Shown here piece by piece: positions 41,211 to 49,265 of a stretch of 64,000 bases of DNA. Each line of letters begins with the position of its first letter. The first letter of the stretch is position 1. Source of the DNA: AC-32 sp963821495 (GTDB lineage Bacteria > Actinomycetota > Thermoleophilia > Gaiellales > Gaiellaceae); the NCBI GenBank assembly GCA_963821495.1, contig CAWGEA010000003.1, positions 1,178,001 through 1,242,000 on the forward strand, written 5' to 3'. Both the position numbers and the translations under genes were made by a program. The notes beneath the pieces are model-generated. The model had not been told where the DNA came from, did no database searches, and was given only the letters and a program-made list of their open reading frames with translations.

Positions 41211-42296
41211 ACCGACCGGCAACGTTTACCGCACGCGCACGCAGGGCTTCGGGATCCGCTGGCGGGAGGACGGGCGGCGCCCGACGCAGACCGGCTTCGC
41301 TACCAAGACGGAGGCGCGGCGCTGGTACGCCGATAACGTGGCGCCCCGCCTCCGCCGCGGCGCGCCCTCCGGCAGCATCACCTTCGACGCCTTCGCGGAC
41401 CTGTTCCTCGACCCGCCACGGCGGGACGGTGGCCCCGCGCACGAAGCGGACGCTGGAGGAGCGGCTGGCGCCCGCGCGCCGGACCTTCGGCGCCTGGCCG
41501 CTGCGCGAGCTTGAGCACGCGGCCGCTGACATCGCGGCCTGGCGCGCGACCCTGCCCGCGGGCTCGCCGCTACCGCCTGACCGCCGCGCTGCGGCAGGCC
41601 CTCTGGGCCGCTCAGCGCTGGGGGTACATCTCGACCAACCCCGCGGTATCTGCCGGCCGCAACTCGCAGCCTCGCTTGAAGGAGATCAACCCGTTCACCC
41701 TCGAAGACGTAGACGCGCTGGCGCTCGAACTCGGGGCGGTCTACGGCCCGCTGGTGGTCTTCGCCGCGGAGACGGGCCTGCGGACGAACGAGTGGGTGGC
41801 GCTTGAGCGCCGCGACGTCGACCGGCCGGGGCGCGCGGTGACCGTTCAGCGCCGCTTCGCCGACGGCGAGTTGACGCCGTTCCCGAAGACGGAGCGATCG
41901 CGGCGGCGCGTGCCGCTGACCGCCCGCGCCCTCTCCGCGCTCGACTCGCTGCCCGCGCGGCTGGACACGCCGCTGCTGTTCCCGGCGGCCCGCGGCGGCC
42001 ACATCGGGCTCGACACCTGGCGGACGCGGGAGTGGTACCCCGCCCTGGACGCGGCCGGGATCGCCCGGCGCGGTCCCTACGCGCTGCGGCACACCTTCGC
42101 CACGGAGGCGCTGGCGGCCGGCGTCTCTACCTTCGAGCTGGCCCGCGTGATGGGCACGTCCGTAGCGATGATCGACCGCACCTACGGCCACCTGGCCCGC
42201 GACTCCGAGGCGGCCATTCGCGCCCGCCTCGACGCGCGGGCGGAGCGAGCGGGCTTTGAGCGGGCTTCGGAGCCGGAGGCCTCTCCTGGCCGCTAG
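41200..42296 (+). CDS. int: Tyrosine-type integrase, interrupted by two frameshifts
   Basis: The N-terminal arm-binding part (NVYRTRTQGFGIRWREDGRR, TFDAFADLFL) is in one frame to about 41415, the core-binding part (RHGGTVAPRTKRTLEERLAP, LRELEHAAADIAAWRA) in a second frame to about 41567, and the catalytic domain (41568-42296) in a third. In the latter, the first Arg is in ETGLRTNEWVALE, the second box is YALRHTFATEAL (with Tyr where the box usually has His), and the nucleophile Tyr is in DRTYGHL. The gene ends 34 bases before the tRNA-Ala, the normal place for an integrase acting at that site. Confidence 0.75.
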
Positions 42297-42329
42297 GCCC
42301 GGAAACCGCATAGCCAAGCGGCTTTGCGG

Positions 42330-42377
42330 CGATGGAGCGTACCGGGATCGAACCGGTGACCTCCGGCTTGCAAAGCC
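42330..42377 (-). repeat. Right attachment site inside tRNA-Ala
   Basis: These 48 bases are identical to 29232-29279 and run from three bases beyond the 3' end of tRNA-Ala to the anticodon stem. The shared stretch of all three tRNA copies in the window is the anticodon stem-loop at 42364-42377, so the crossover probably takes place there. Confidence 0.9.
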
Positions 42378-42405
42378 GGCGCTCTCCCAGCTGAGCTAAC
42401 GCCCC
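42333..42405 (-). tRNA. tRNA-Ala (anticodon TGC)
   Basis: Read on the reverse strand, the 73 bases fold as a complete tRNA: acceptor GGGGCGT with ACGCTCC, D arm with AGCTCAGCTGGGAGAGC, anticodon stem-loop CCGGC-TTTGCAA-GCCGG, T arm with GGTTCGATCCC. The discriminator base is A and CCA is not encoded. It is the intact copy between two element junctions. Confidence 0.95.
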
Positions 42406-42448
42406 GTAACCGCATGTTAGAGCCAAAGCGGGGAGTTCGGCGCCTGGC

Positions 42449-43069
42449 GCTGTGGGCTGAACATGGGCCGAACGATCAGCTTCGGGGCGGCAACCCGGCC
42501 CACCGTCAAGCTACGCGGCTTGCCCGCCGCCGCGGCTCGTCCTTAGTCCTGAGGCTTAGCGATCTTCCCCGGCCAAACGCCGGTCCGGCGAAAGTACTCG
42601 GCTGCGAACGTCCGATCCACAAGGGCTTTCACACCACCGAAGACGGCGCCCTTGAGCATCGCCGCCGCGACGACTTCCGTCCAGCCCCGGGACTGCTCCA
42701 TGGCCTGTGGCATCTCCGTCTCCTTGGCGAGAAACGCCCACAGCCTCCTGAAGATCGCCCCCGCTGCCCGACTGGCAACCAGACCGGCAACGATTGCGAA
42801 CGGCTTGTAGAGCAGCTTCATCATCGGCGGCACGCGGGACGCGGTACTGAGTCAACCACGTCCGGCCGGCGTGAGCGAGAACGACCCTGTCGCCCCAGGC
42901 GTCTCGCTCATTGCGCCTCCTCCTTGCATAGCGGTAGTGCTCGCCCTCGGGATCGCGGGGTACTGGGCTGGGCCTCGCGCCGTGATGCGCGTCCAGCGGA
43001 TCGAGCGCGGCCGATCTGGCTAGCCCAACGCACCGGCGGCTGTGGGCCGAACATGGGCCCAAAGATCAG
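42449..43069 (+). repeat. Direct repeat pair flanking the DUF4235 gene
   Basis: A 31-base sequence at 42449-42479 (GCTGTGGGCTGAACATGGGC then CGAACGATCAG) recurs at 43039-43069 with three or four mismatches. The pair lies just inside the second tRNA junctions and may be the ends of a small lost element, or recombination-site arms. Confidence 0.55.
42543..42833 (-). CDS. DUF4235 membrane protein
   Basis: A 96-residue protein beginning MPPMMKLLYKPFAIVAGLVASRAAG. The MKLLYKPF start, a single membrane helix, RLWAFL, then AAAMLKGAVFGGVKALVDR and a closing TGVWPGK are the DUF4235 pattern. Function is unknown; related genes are widespread in actinobacterial chromosomes. It is the only recognisable gene between the two tRNA-derived junctions at 42405 and 43191. 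Confidence 0.8.
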   Translation of the reverse strand: MPPMMKLLYKPFAIVAGLVASRAAGAIFRRLWAFLAKETEMPQAMEQSRGWTEVVAAAMLKGAVFGGVKALVDRTFAAEYFRRTGVWPGKIAKPQD

Positions 43070-43190
43070 GGAACGCCGACAGCGGCGAGGGCTTGGGCAA
43101 GCCGCTCGCTGGCCCGCAACCCCGCTAGCCATGACGGAAATCGCGCCCTTACGCTGCTGCCTGCCGCGCCCCTTCGCTTTCGGCCCTGAG

Positions 43191-43232
43191 CGGCTTACAA
43201 AGCCGGCGCTGTCCCAGCTGAGCTAACGCCCC
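43191..43232 (-). pseudogene. 5' fragment of tRNA-Ala
   Basis: These 42 bases match 42364-42405 with two differences, at 43197 (A for G) and 43211 (G for C), so they equal nucleotides 1-42 of tRNA-Ala: acceptor 5' strand, D arm and the anticodon arm. No T arm or 3' half follows. It is the probable chromosomal 5' half left behind by an older integration event. Confidence 0.85.
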
Positions 43233-43362
43233 GGGTGCGCTTTCAGGACGCCGGTCGTCGGCGCGGGCGCGTCAGTAGTTTTGATCACCGGCGTCAGTGC
43301 ACGCGCGGATGACGGTGGGGCCGCGGGGGGCGATGGTGCGTCCCTCGGCGAAGGAGGCTGAC

Positions 43363-43524
43363 ATGCACGCGCTAATGATGTTCATCGTGTTCGCGTTCGT
43401 CGTCGGGGTCGCAGGGGTGGTCGTCTGGGCACTCTTCGAGATGAGCCCGTTCGCGCACCACATCGATCAGTTTCGCGACCCCGTCACCGGCCGGAAGCGC
43501 GGCGAGAGCCCACACCTCGAGTAG
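43363..43524 (+). CDS. Small membrane protein, 53 aa
   Basis: ATG 43363 follows a GAAGGAGG ribosome-binding site (43350-43357). The product has one membrane helix (MMFIVFAFVVGVAGVVVWAL), then a polar tail FEMSPFAHHIDQFRDPVTGR. The longer frame from 43297 adds a lead of no clear character. A strong hairpin terminator follows at 43544. Function is unknown. Confidence 0.7.
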   Translation: MHALMMFIVFAFVVGVAGVVVWALFEMSPFAHHIDQFRDPVTGRKRGESPHLE

Positions 43525-43543
43525 CAAGCCCGACCCACAACGC

Positions 43544-43575
43544 AAGAAGCCGGCGGGGCCAGCCGCCGGCTTCTT
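43544..43575. terminator. Bidirectional hairpin terminator
   Basis: A perfect 13-bp stem (AAGAAGCCGGCGG with its complement) and a 6-base loop lie between two converging genes. The A-run on one arm and T-run on the other make it work in both directions. Confidence 0.8.
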
Positions 43576-43592
43576 CGTCACGGAAAGACCCC

Positions 43593-43835
43593 TTAGGCCG
43601 CTCGGGCGAGCCTTTCCTCGTGGCGGGCCCGCTTGATGATCTCGTCACGGTCGCCGAACCGCGCGTGCGCACGGAGGGTGCGGTGCTCGTCCCAGAGCGC
43701 TGCGATGCGCTCCTCGAGCTCGTGAAGCTCCTCCGAGAGCACGGCGTCGTGGCCGTTGGAAAGCAGTTGCCAGAGCTCCGACCGCCGCTCGGAGGCGGTG
43801 TCGAGCTCTGCGTGGATGTCCTCGAGTGTTCTCAT
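43593..43835 (-). CDS. Small coiled-coil protein, 80 aa
   Basis: The product is almost entirely helical: MRTLEDIHAELDTASERRSE, LSEELHELEERIAALWDEHR, then RFGDRDEIIKRARHEERLAR. The strong heptad pattern suggests a dimeric coiled coil. Short helical proteins of this kind are common in actinobacteria; no function is assigned. It shares the terminator at 43544-43575. Confidence 0.7.
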   Translation of the reverse strand: MRTLEDIHAELDTASERRSELWQLLSNGHDAVLSEELHELEERIAALWDEHRTLRAHARFGDRDEIIKRARHEERLARAA

Positions 43836-43869
43836 GCGTCTGAAAACGATGTAGCCCGCCGTGACATTC

Positions 43870-43962
43870 CTAATCCCGCGGGCCGAGCAGGAACAGGACG
43901 ATGACCACGAAACCGACGACGCCGGCCGCGATCGCGATCGCCGTGAGCACGCCGGAGCTCAC
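43870..43962 (-). CDS. Tiny membrane protein, 30 aa
   Basis: GTG 43962 overlaps the rhomboid stop by four bases (GTGA) and opens a 30-codon frame: VSSGVLTAIAIAAGVVGFVV then IVLFLLGPRD. It is essentially one membrane helix. The overlap with the protease gene supports translation, and a role as a partner or regulator of the rhomboid is possible but only inferred. Confidence 0.55.
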   Translation of the reverse strand: MSSGVLTAIAIAAGVVGFVVIVLFLLGPRD

Positions 43963-44666
43963 CAGGCGGGCCTCAGCGGCGGCCGCCTGACGAGCAGCCG
44001 AATCGTCGCGAGACCGAAGACGAAACCGCCCACGTGGGCGAAGAACGCGACCCCGCCGCTGGCCTGCGGGTGGAGGATCGCGAAGCCGCCGTCCCAGAGC
44101 TGGAACAGGAACCAGATCCCGAGGAACCAGATCGCCGGGATCTCGCGCAGGAAGACTAGGACGACCACGATGAAGGCCGTGAGCACGCTCGCGCGCGGGA
44201 GGAGCACGAAGTAGGCGCCGAGCACCCCGGCGATCGCGCCGGACGCGCCGACGTTCGGGATGCTCGCCCCGGCCGTGGTCGAGAAGTAGAGCGTCACGAA
44301 GGTCTGGGCGGCGGCGGCCGCGAGCCCGGCCGCGAGGTACCAGACCAGGAAGCGCATCTTGCCGAGCGAGTCCTCGACGTTGTTTCCGAAGATCCAGAGG
44401 AAGAGCATGTTCCCGGCGATGTGCACCCAGCCGCCGTGCAGGAACATCGAGGTGAAGGCGCCCTCGTACCAGGGCAGGTGGGGGACGAGCGAGGCCGGCT
44501 CGGCGCACGGGCCCTCGAGCGAGCACGGGTAGTAGCCGTAGTGCAGCACCTCGTGGTCGACGCCGCCTCGCAGCTCCCAGAGCCAGACGGCCACGTTCGC
44601 CGCGATCAACGAGACGGTGACGACCGGGAACGTCCGCGTCGGGACGTTGTCTTTCAGCGGGAGCAG
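43959..44666 (-). CDS. Rhomboid-family intramembrane serine protease
   Basis: The six-helix rhomboid core is clear: FLHGGWVHIAGNMLFLWIFG, the catalytic Ser in GASGAIAG and the catalytic His in AHVGGFVFG. It should cleave membrane proteins within the bilayer. The N-terminal PLKDNVPTRTFPVVTVSLI precedes the usual TTG-based call at 44609. Only CTG at 44666 begins this conserved segment; it has an AGGAG site eight bases upstream, and the frame is closed just upstream by the argF stop. I therefore place the start at CTG 44666. Confidence 0.82.
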   Translation of the reverse strand: MLPLKDNVPTRTFPVVTVSLIAANVAVWLWELRGGVDHEVLHYGYYPCSLEGPCAEPASLVPHLPWYEGAFTSMFLHGGWVHIAGNMLFLWIFGNNVEDSLGKMRFLVWYLAAGLAAAAAQTFVTLYFSTTAGASIPNVGASGAIAGVLGAYFVLLPRASVLTAFIVVVLVFLREIPAIWFLGIWFLFQLWDGGFAILHPQASGGVAFFAHVGGFVFGLATIRLLVRRPPLRPAW

Positions 44667-44687
44667 CCTACGGCTCCTGGGAAGGGG

Positions 44688-45620
44688 TCACTCGATGACG
44701 AGGGCCAGGAGCGCCTTCTGCGCGTGCAGGCGGTTCTCGGCCTCGTCCCACACCGCAGACTGCGGCCCGTAGAGCACGTCCTCGGTGATCTCCTCGCCGT
44801 AATGCGCCGGCAGGCAGTGGAGGACGATCGCGTCGTCGGAGGCCTGCGCGACGAGCTCGGCGTCGATGCCGAAACCGGCGAGGTCGCGCAGCCGGCGCTC
44901 GCGCTCCTCGTCCTGGCCCATGCTCGTCCAGACGTCGGTGTAGAGGACGTTCGCCCCCGCCGCTGCCTCGCGCGGGTCGTGCACGACCGTGACGTTCCCT
45001 CCCGCCTCGCGCGCAATCCTCACGACCTCCTCGGCGGGCTCGTAGCCCTCCGGTGTCGCGGCGACGAAGCCCGCGCCGAGCTTCGCGCACGCCACCATCA
45101 ACGAGGCGCACACATTGTTGCCATCCCCGAGGTAGGTGACGCGCACCCCCTCGAGCGTTCCCAGCCGCTCGCGGATCGTCATCACGTCGGCGAGCGCCTG
45201 GCACGGGTGGGCGCTGTCGGTCAGGCCGTTGACGACCGGGATCGAGGCGTGCCGCGCGAGCTCCTCGACGTCGTCCTGCCCGAAGGTGCGGATCATGATC
45301 CCGTCGACGTAGCGCGAGAGGACGGTGGCCGTGTCGCGCAGCGTCTCGCCACGGCCGAGCTGCAGGTCGCCCGCCGCGAGGTACAGGGCGTGGCCGCCGA
45401 GTTGCGTCATCCCGACTTCGAACGAGACGCGCGTCCGGGTCGACGGCTTCTGGAAGATCATCGCGAGCGTGCGCCCGGGGAGGAGGTGGTGCTCTTCGCG
45501 CCGCCGTTGCCGCTGCTTGAGGTCGTCGGCCAGGTCGAGCGCGGCCAGCAGTTCGTCCCGGCTCCAGTCGGCGACGCGGGTGAAACTACGGCCTTTCAGG
45601 CTCTCTGCGACGGCGCTCAT
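44688..45620 (-). CDS. argF: Ornithine carbamoyltransferase
   Basis: A 310-residue enzyme that makes citrulline from ornithine and carbamoyl phosphate, or the reverse. The carbamoyl-phosphate site is FQKPSTRTRVSFEVG (near residue 50), with HPCQALADV and the ornithine-site HCLPAHYGEEI. ATG 45620 opens the conserved N-terminus; a longer frame upstream is Arg-rich shadow. The carbamate kinase at 46080 on the same strand could feed or drain the same carbamoyl phosphate, so a catabolic role is possible as well as arginine synthesis. Confidence 0.92.
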   Translation of the reverse strand: MSAVAESLKGRSFTRVADWSRDELLAALDLADDLKQRQRRREEHHLLPGRTLAMIFQKPSTRTRVSFEVGMTQLGGHALYLAAGDLQLGRGETLRDTATVLSRYVDGIMIRTFGQDDVEELARHASIPVVNGLTDSAHPCQALADVMTIRERLGTLEGVRVTYLGDGNNVCASLMVACAKLGAGFVAATPEGYEPAEEVVRIAREAGGNVTVVHDPREAAAGANVLYTDVWTSMGQDEERERRLRDLAGFGIDAELVAQASDDAIVLHCLPAHYGEEITEDVLYGPQSAVWDEAENRLHAQKALLALVIE

Positions 45621-45676
45621 TTCGGCTGTGCATGCTACTTCGGCGTGAGGCGGCCTCAAGGTCGCCTTCGTTCTTC

Positions 45677-46005
45677 CTAGGGGTAGGAGCCTTCGAGCCC
45701 GGCCTCGGCGAGAAGGTCGCGCAGGCGCGAGAGTCCGGTGAACATCCGGCTCTTGATCGTCCCCAGCGGCTCGCCGAGCCGTTCCGCGAGCTCGCTCTGC
45801 GTCAGGCCGCCGTAGTACCGAGCTCGAGCGCCTCGCGCTGCTCGGGCGTGAGCTGGGCATTCGAGATCAGCGGCGCCTCACGGTGACTCGCCGCCTTCGC
45901 CGGCGACGGAGCCGGTCCGAAGCGGAGCACGAGCAGCGCGATCGCCGCGCCGAGCAGCGCGAGCGCGATCACCGCCAGGTTCCGCTTCCCTGGGACAGCC
46001 GGCAT
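45677..46005 (-). pseudogene. Chimeric remnant: DUF4331 N-terminus joined to sigma-factor C-terminus
   Basis: The frame from ATG 46005 gives a signal peptide (NLAVIALALLGAAIALLVL) and ASHREAPLIS, the typical start of mature DUF4331 proteins. It then runs directly into LTPEQREALEL, and after a one-base shift YYGGLTQSELAERLGEPLG and TIKSRMFTGLSRLRDLLAEA, which is region 4 of an ECF-type sigma factor, ending at a TAG at 45677. Neither half is complete. A deletion between two once adjacent genes explains this best. Confidence 0.75.
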
Positions 46006-46079
46006 GGCTGCCTCCTTCCTCCCTCAGGGGTCGTTCGGGTTGACGGCCCTGATTCGCAGGAGGCGGCGAAGCGGTTCGG

Positions 46080-46988
46080 CTAGGCCGTGATGCGCGTGCC
46101 CGCGCGGCCGGCGAGCGCGTCTCCGAGCCCGGCCGGCGAGGTGATCAGCGCCTCGTGCCCGGTGGCGCGGACGAACTCCGCACACGCTTCGACCTTCGGG
46201 CGCATCGAGCCCGCGGCCAGCTCCGGCATGAATGCCACTGCCTCCTCGACCGTGAGCGCGCGTAGTTCGCGCTGCCGATCGGTGCCGAAGCCCGAGTAGA
46301 CCGCCGGCACCTCGGTGAGGATCACCAGCCGGTCGGCGCCAAGGCCGCGGGCGAGCAGCGAGGAGGCCCTGTCCTTGTCGATCACCGCGTCGATACCGGC
46401 CAGGTGCTCGCCTCGCCGCGCCGCCGGAATGCCGCCGCCGCCGCAGGCGACCACGATCGTCCCGGCTGCGAGCAGCGAGCGGATTGCGTCGAGCTCGACC
46501 ACCTCGAGCGGCACGGGAGAGGGGACGACGCGCCGCCAGCCGCGGCCGGCGTCGAACACGACGGTCCAGCCTCGCTCGGACTCGAGCTCGCGCGCCCTGG
46601 CCTCGTCGTAGAACGGGCCGACCGGCTTGGTCGGCTCCTGGAAGGCGGGGTCGTCCTCGGCCACGAGCACGTGCGTGAGCAGGCAGACGACCGGCCGCCC
46701 CGCGACCGGGGCGAGCTCGCTCTCGATCAGCGCGCCGATCTCCGCCTGTGTCTGCGCGACGGCGAGGTAGAGCGGCAGCGGCGGCGCCTCGGCGGCGGCT
46801 CGCTCCTGGCGGAGGAGCTCGTTGCCGACCTGCGGCCCGTTGCCGTGCGTGATCACGAGCTGCTCCTCGCCGAGCAGGGGTCGCAGCGCCGCGCCGACCT
46901 CGCGCAGGTTCGCGCGCTGCTCGGCCGCCGTGCCGCGCTCGCCGGGCCGCATGAGCGCGTTCCCGCCGAGGGCGACGACCGCGGTCAA
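46080..46988 (-). CDS. arcC: Carbamate kinase
   Basis: A 302-residue amino-acid-kinase-fold enzyme that converts carbamoyl phosphate and ADP to carbamate and ATP. It has VVALGGNALMRPGERGTAAEQ (the phosphate loop, near residue 5), ITHGNGPQVGNELL, VACGGGGIP and DKDRASSLLA. The TTG start at 46988 overlaps the stop of the upstream gene by four bases. With ornithine carbamoyltransferase nearby it can form a citrulline- or carbamoyl-phosphate-degrading pair; no arginine deiminase is seen. Confidence 0.9.
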   Translation of the reverse strand: MTAVVALGGNALMRPGERGTAAEQRANLREVGAALRPLLGEEQLVITHGNGPQVGNELLRQERAAAEAPPLPLYLAVAQTQAEIGALIESELAPVAGRPVVCLLTHVLVAEDDPAFQEPTKPVGPFYDEARARELESERGWTVVFDAGRGWRRVVPSPVPLEVVELDAIRSLLAAGTIVVACGGGGIPAARRGEHLAGIDAVIDKDRASSLLARGLGADRLVILTEVPAVYSGFGTDRQRELRALTVEEAVAFMPELAAGSMRPKVEACAEFVRATGHEALITSPAGLGDALAGRAGTRITA

Positions 46989-48326
46989 ACCAGCGCTGTG
47001 TCGCCTATCAGGCCGTGCTCGCGCAGGACGTCCGCCAGTGTCGGCTCCCCGACCTCCTGCAGCCGGTACGTCACCCGCAGTGCGGGCACGTCGAAGTCGA
47101 TCAGCTTGCGCAGGTCGATCGGCGTCCCGATCAAGACGAGCTCGGCGCCGGAGGCCTCGATCGTGGCCTTGAGGTCGTCCATCTGCTTGCGGCCGTAGCC
47201 CATCGCGGGCAGCAGCGTCCCGACGTGCGGGTAGTCCTCGAAGGTCTTCGCGATCGAGCCGACCGCTGCGGCGCGCGGGTCGATCAGCTCGGCCGCGCCG
47301 TTGGCCTTGGCGGCCAGCACCGCGGCGCCGTAGGTCATCTCGCCGTGCGTCAGCGTAGGCCCGTCCTCGATCGCGAGCACGCGCTTGCCCGCGATCTCGC
47401 GCGGCATCGCCCTCGACCACGTACGGCGAGGCGGCGAGCACGATCCTCGCGCCCGGGTTGTTGGCGCGGATCGCGTCGAGCACCGCGTCCACTCCCTCCT
47501 GTGGGGCGCTGTCGACCTTGTTCACGACGCAGACGTCGGCCATGCGCAGGTTCGTCTCGCCGGGGTGGTAGCGCAGCTCGTGGCCCGGCCGGTGCGGGTC
47601 GACGACGACGACATGCACGTTCGGTTTCACGAACGGCGTGTCGTTGTTGCCGCCGTCCCAGAGGATCACGTCCGCCTCCTGCTCTGCACGGTCGAGGATC
47701 GCGGCGTAGTCGATCCCGGCGAAGACCAGGTTGCCCTCGGCGATGTGCGGCTCGTACTCCTCGCGCTCCTCGATCGTGGCGTCTGCGGCGTCGAGGTCCT
47801 CGTAGCGCTCGAAGCGCTGCACGGCCTGCTTCGTCAGGTCGCCGTACGGCATCGGATGCCGCAGGACGGCGACGCGCTTGCCGGACTCGCGCAGCAGCGC
47901 GGCGACGTGCCGAGTCGTCTGGCTCTTGCCGGAGCCGGTGCGCACGGCGCAGATCGCGATCGACGGCTTGGTCGAGGTGAGCATCGTCTCGGCCGGCGAG
48001 ATCAGCCGGAACGACGCGCCCGCGGCCAGCACGCGCGAGGCGATGTGCATCACGTGCTCGTGCGTGACGTCCGAGTAGGCGAAGACGACCTCGTCGACCT
48101 CGTGGCCCGCGATCAGCTGCTCGAGCCGATCCTCGGCCTCGATCGGGATCCCGTTCGGGTAGAGCTCACCCGCCAGCTCGGCGGGGTAGACGCGCCCGGC
48201 GATGTCCGGGATCTGCGTCGCCGTGAAGGCGACCACCTCGTACTCCTCGCGGCCTCGGAAGACGAGGTTGAAGTTGTGGAAGTCGCGGCCGGCCGCGCCC
48301 GCGATGAGCACCTTTGTCCTGGTCAT
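46985..48326 (-). CDS. Cyclic 2,3-diphosphoglycerate synthetase-like protein, frameshifted
   Basis: Residues 1-305 (MTRTKVLIAGAAGRDFHNFN, AICAVRTGSGKSQTTRHVA with a P-loop, ILWDGGNNDTPFVKP) and a final 135 residues in another frame (REIAGKRVLAIEDGPTLTHG, AELVLIGTPIDLRKLIDF) match the cDPGS family of P-loop enzymes. The shift is near 47403 and one base restores a protein of about 446 residues. True cDPGS makes an archaeal solute; bacterial homologues are often next to carbamate kinase, so a different role is likely here. The stop overlaps the arcC start. Confidence 0.8.
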
Positions 48327-48359
48327 GCATAGAGCTTATGCAGCTACACAGGACGGTGC

Positions 48360-49252
48360 TCAAACGTCGTCGGCGAGCACCTGGCCGATCCGGTAATGCG
48401 CGTTGGCCACGAGCTCCGGGTTCGTGTCACGGTAGTAGGGAAGGACGCAGATCCCGGTCCAGAGCGCCCAGCCGCGGCCGCGCTCCCAGGTTGCGTCGTC
48501 CACGCGCAGCTCCTCGCGCACGAGCTCTCTCGCACCTGCGGGCAGGAGGTTCCACGCCACCGCGAGATCGACCGCGGGATCGCCGAGGCCGAGCAGGCCC
48601 CAGTCGATCGCGCCGATCAAGCCTCGAGCCCTGGACGATCAGGTTGGCCGGCATCAGGTCGCCGTGGAGCCAGACCGGCGCTCCGGTCCAGGGCGGAGCC
48701 TCCAGCGCCTTCTCCCACGCAGCGGTTGCCGCGGCCGTGTCGATCGTTCCCGCCAGCTCTGCGAGCGCGGCACGGGTTTGCTCGTCCCACCGCGCCAGCG
48801 ACGACCCTCGGGCGGTGAGCGGCGCTTCGGGGAGCTCGACCCGGTGCAGGGCTCGGACGAGCTCGGCGATCTGCCGTGCGAGCGTCTCCGGCTCGGCGAG
48901 CCGCTCGACATCCGGGGTCTCGCCCTCGAGCCACGAGTAGACACCCCACGAGGCGGGGTAGCCGTCCGCCGGTGCGCCCTTCGCGATCGGCGCCGGGACC
49001 GCGACCGGAAGCAGCGGCGCGAGCTGCGGCAGCCAGCGCAGGTCGCGGTCGAAGTCACGTCCGTCCGGGTCGTTCCCGTGTGCGCGGAGGCGGGGAAGGC
49101 GCACGACCATGTCGCTGCCCAGCCGGTAGAGGACGTTGTCCGTCCCGGCCGAGCCGACCCGCTCGAGCGGGAGCTCGGCCCACTGCGGGAACTGCTCGGT
49201 CTACCAGCCGCGCGACGACGCCGTCGTCGAAGACGACCTCGCCCGGGTGCAT
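48360..49252 (-). CDS. Aminoglycoside phosphotransferase (APH)-family protein, two frameshifts
   Basis: Three frames make one kinase of about 297 residues. The N-terminus (MHPGEVVFDDGVVARLV) shifts near 49205 to QFPQWAELPLERVGSAGTDN, which continues through VWLHGDLMPANLIVQG (the catalytic HGDL..N) and shifts near 48622 to GAIDWGLLGLGDPAVDLAVA (the metal-binding D.G..GD). Both key motifs are therefore present. Members phosphorylate small molecules, not only aminoglycosides. The absence of other damage suggests sequencing errors rather than decay. Confidence 0.75.
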
Positions 49253-49265
49253 GCGGGGGACGCCG

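Larger units (their letters stand above)
29232..42377. mobile_element. Integrated element in tRNA-Ala, 13.1 kb
   Basis: The ends are an exact 48-nt direct repeat (29232-29279 and 42330-42377) that is part of tRNA-Ala(TGC). Inside are, in order, a Rep-like protein, a cargo array of secreted PASTA-domain proteins, a DUF429 remnant, a set of overlapping small plasmid-type ORFs with an AAA ATPase, a HTH excisionase-like gene and a tyrosine integrase that ends 34 bases from the tRNA. The xis-int order beside the tRNA is that of actinomycete integrative elements such as pSAM2. No FtsK/TraB-type DNA translocase is visible, so self-transfer is not supported. Confidence 0.85.

Noticed and set aside
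29232..42377. Element as a self-transmissible conjugative element
   Set aside because: No FtsK/TraB-like translocase, relaxase operon or Spd genes are visible; the only ATPase is of the RepA-helicase type.
42414..43226. Forward 270-codon frame over the DUF4235 gene
   Set aside because: The reverse strand encodes a recognisable DUF4235 protein there, and the forward product is low-complexity and includes the tRNA fragment.
43191..43232. Second functional tRNA gene
   Set aside because: Only the 5' 42 nucleotides are present; no T arm or 3' acceptor strand follows.
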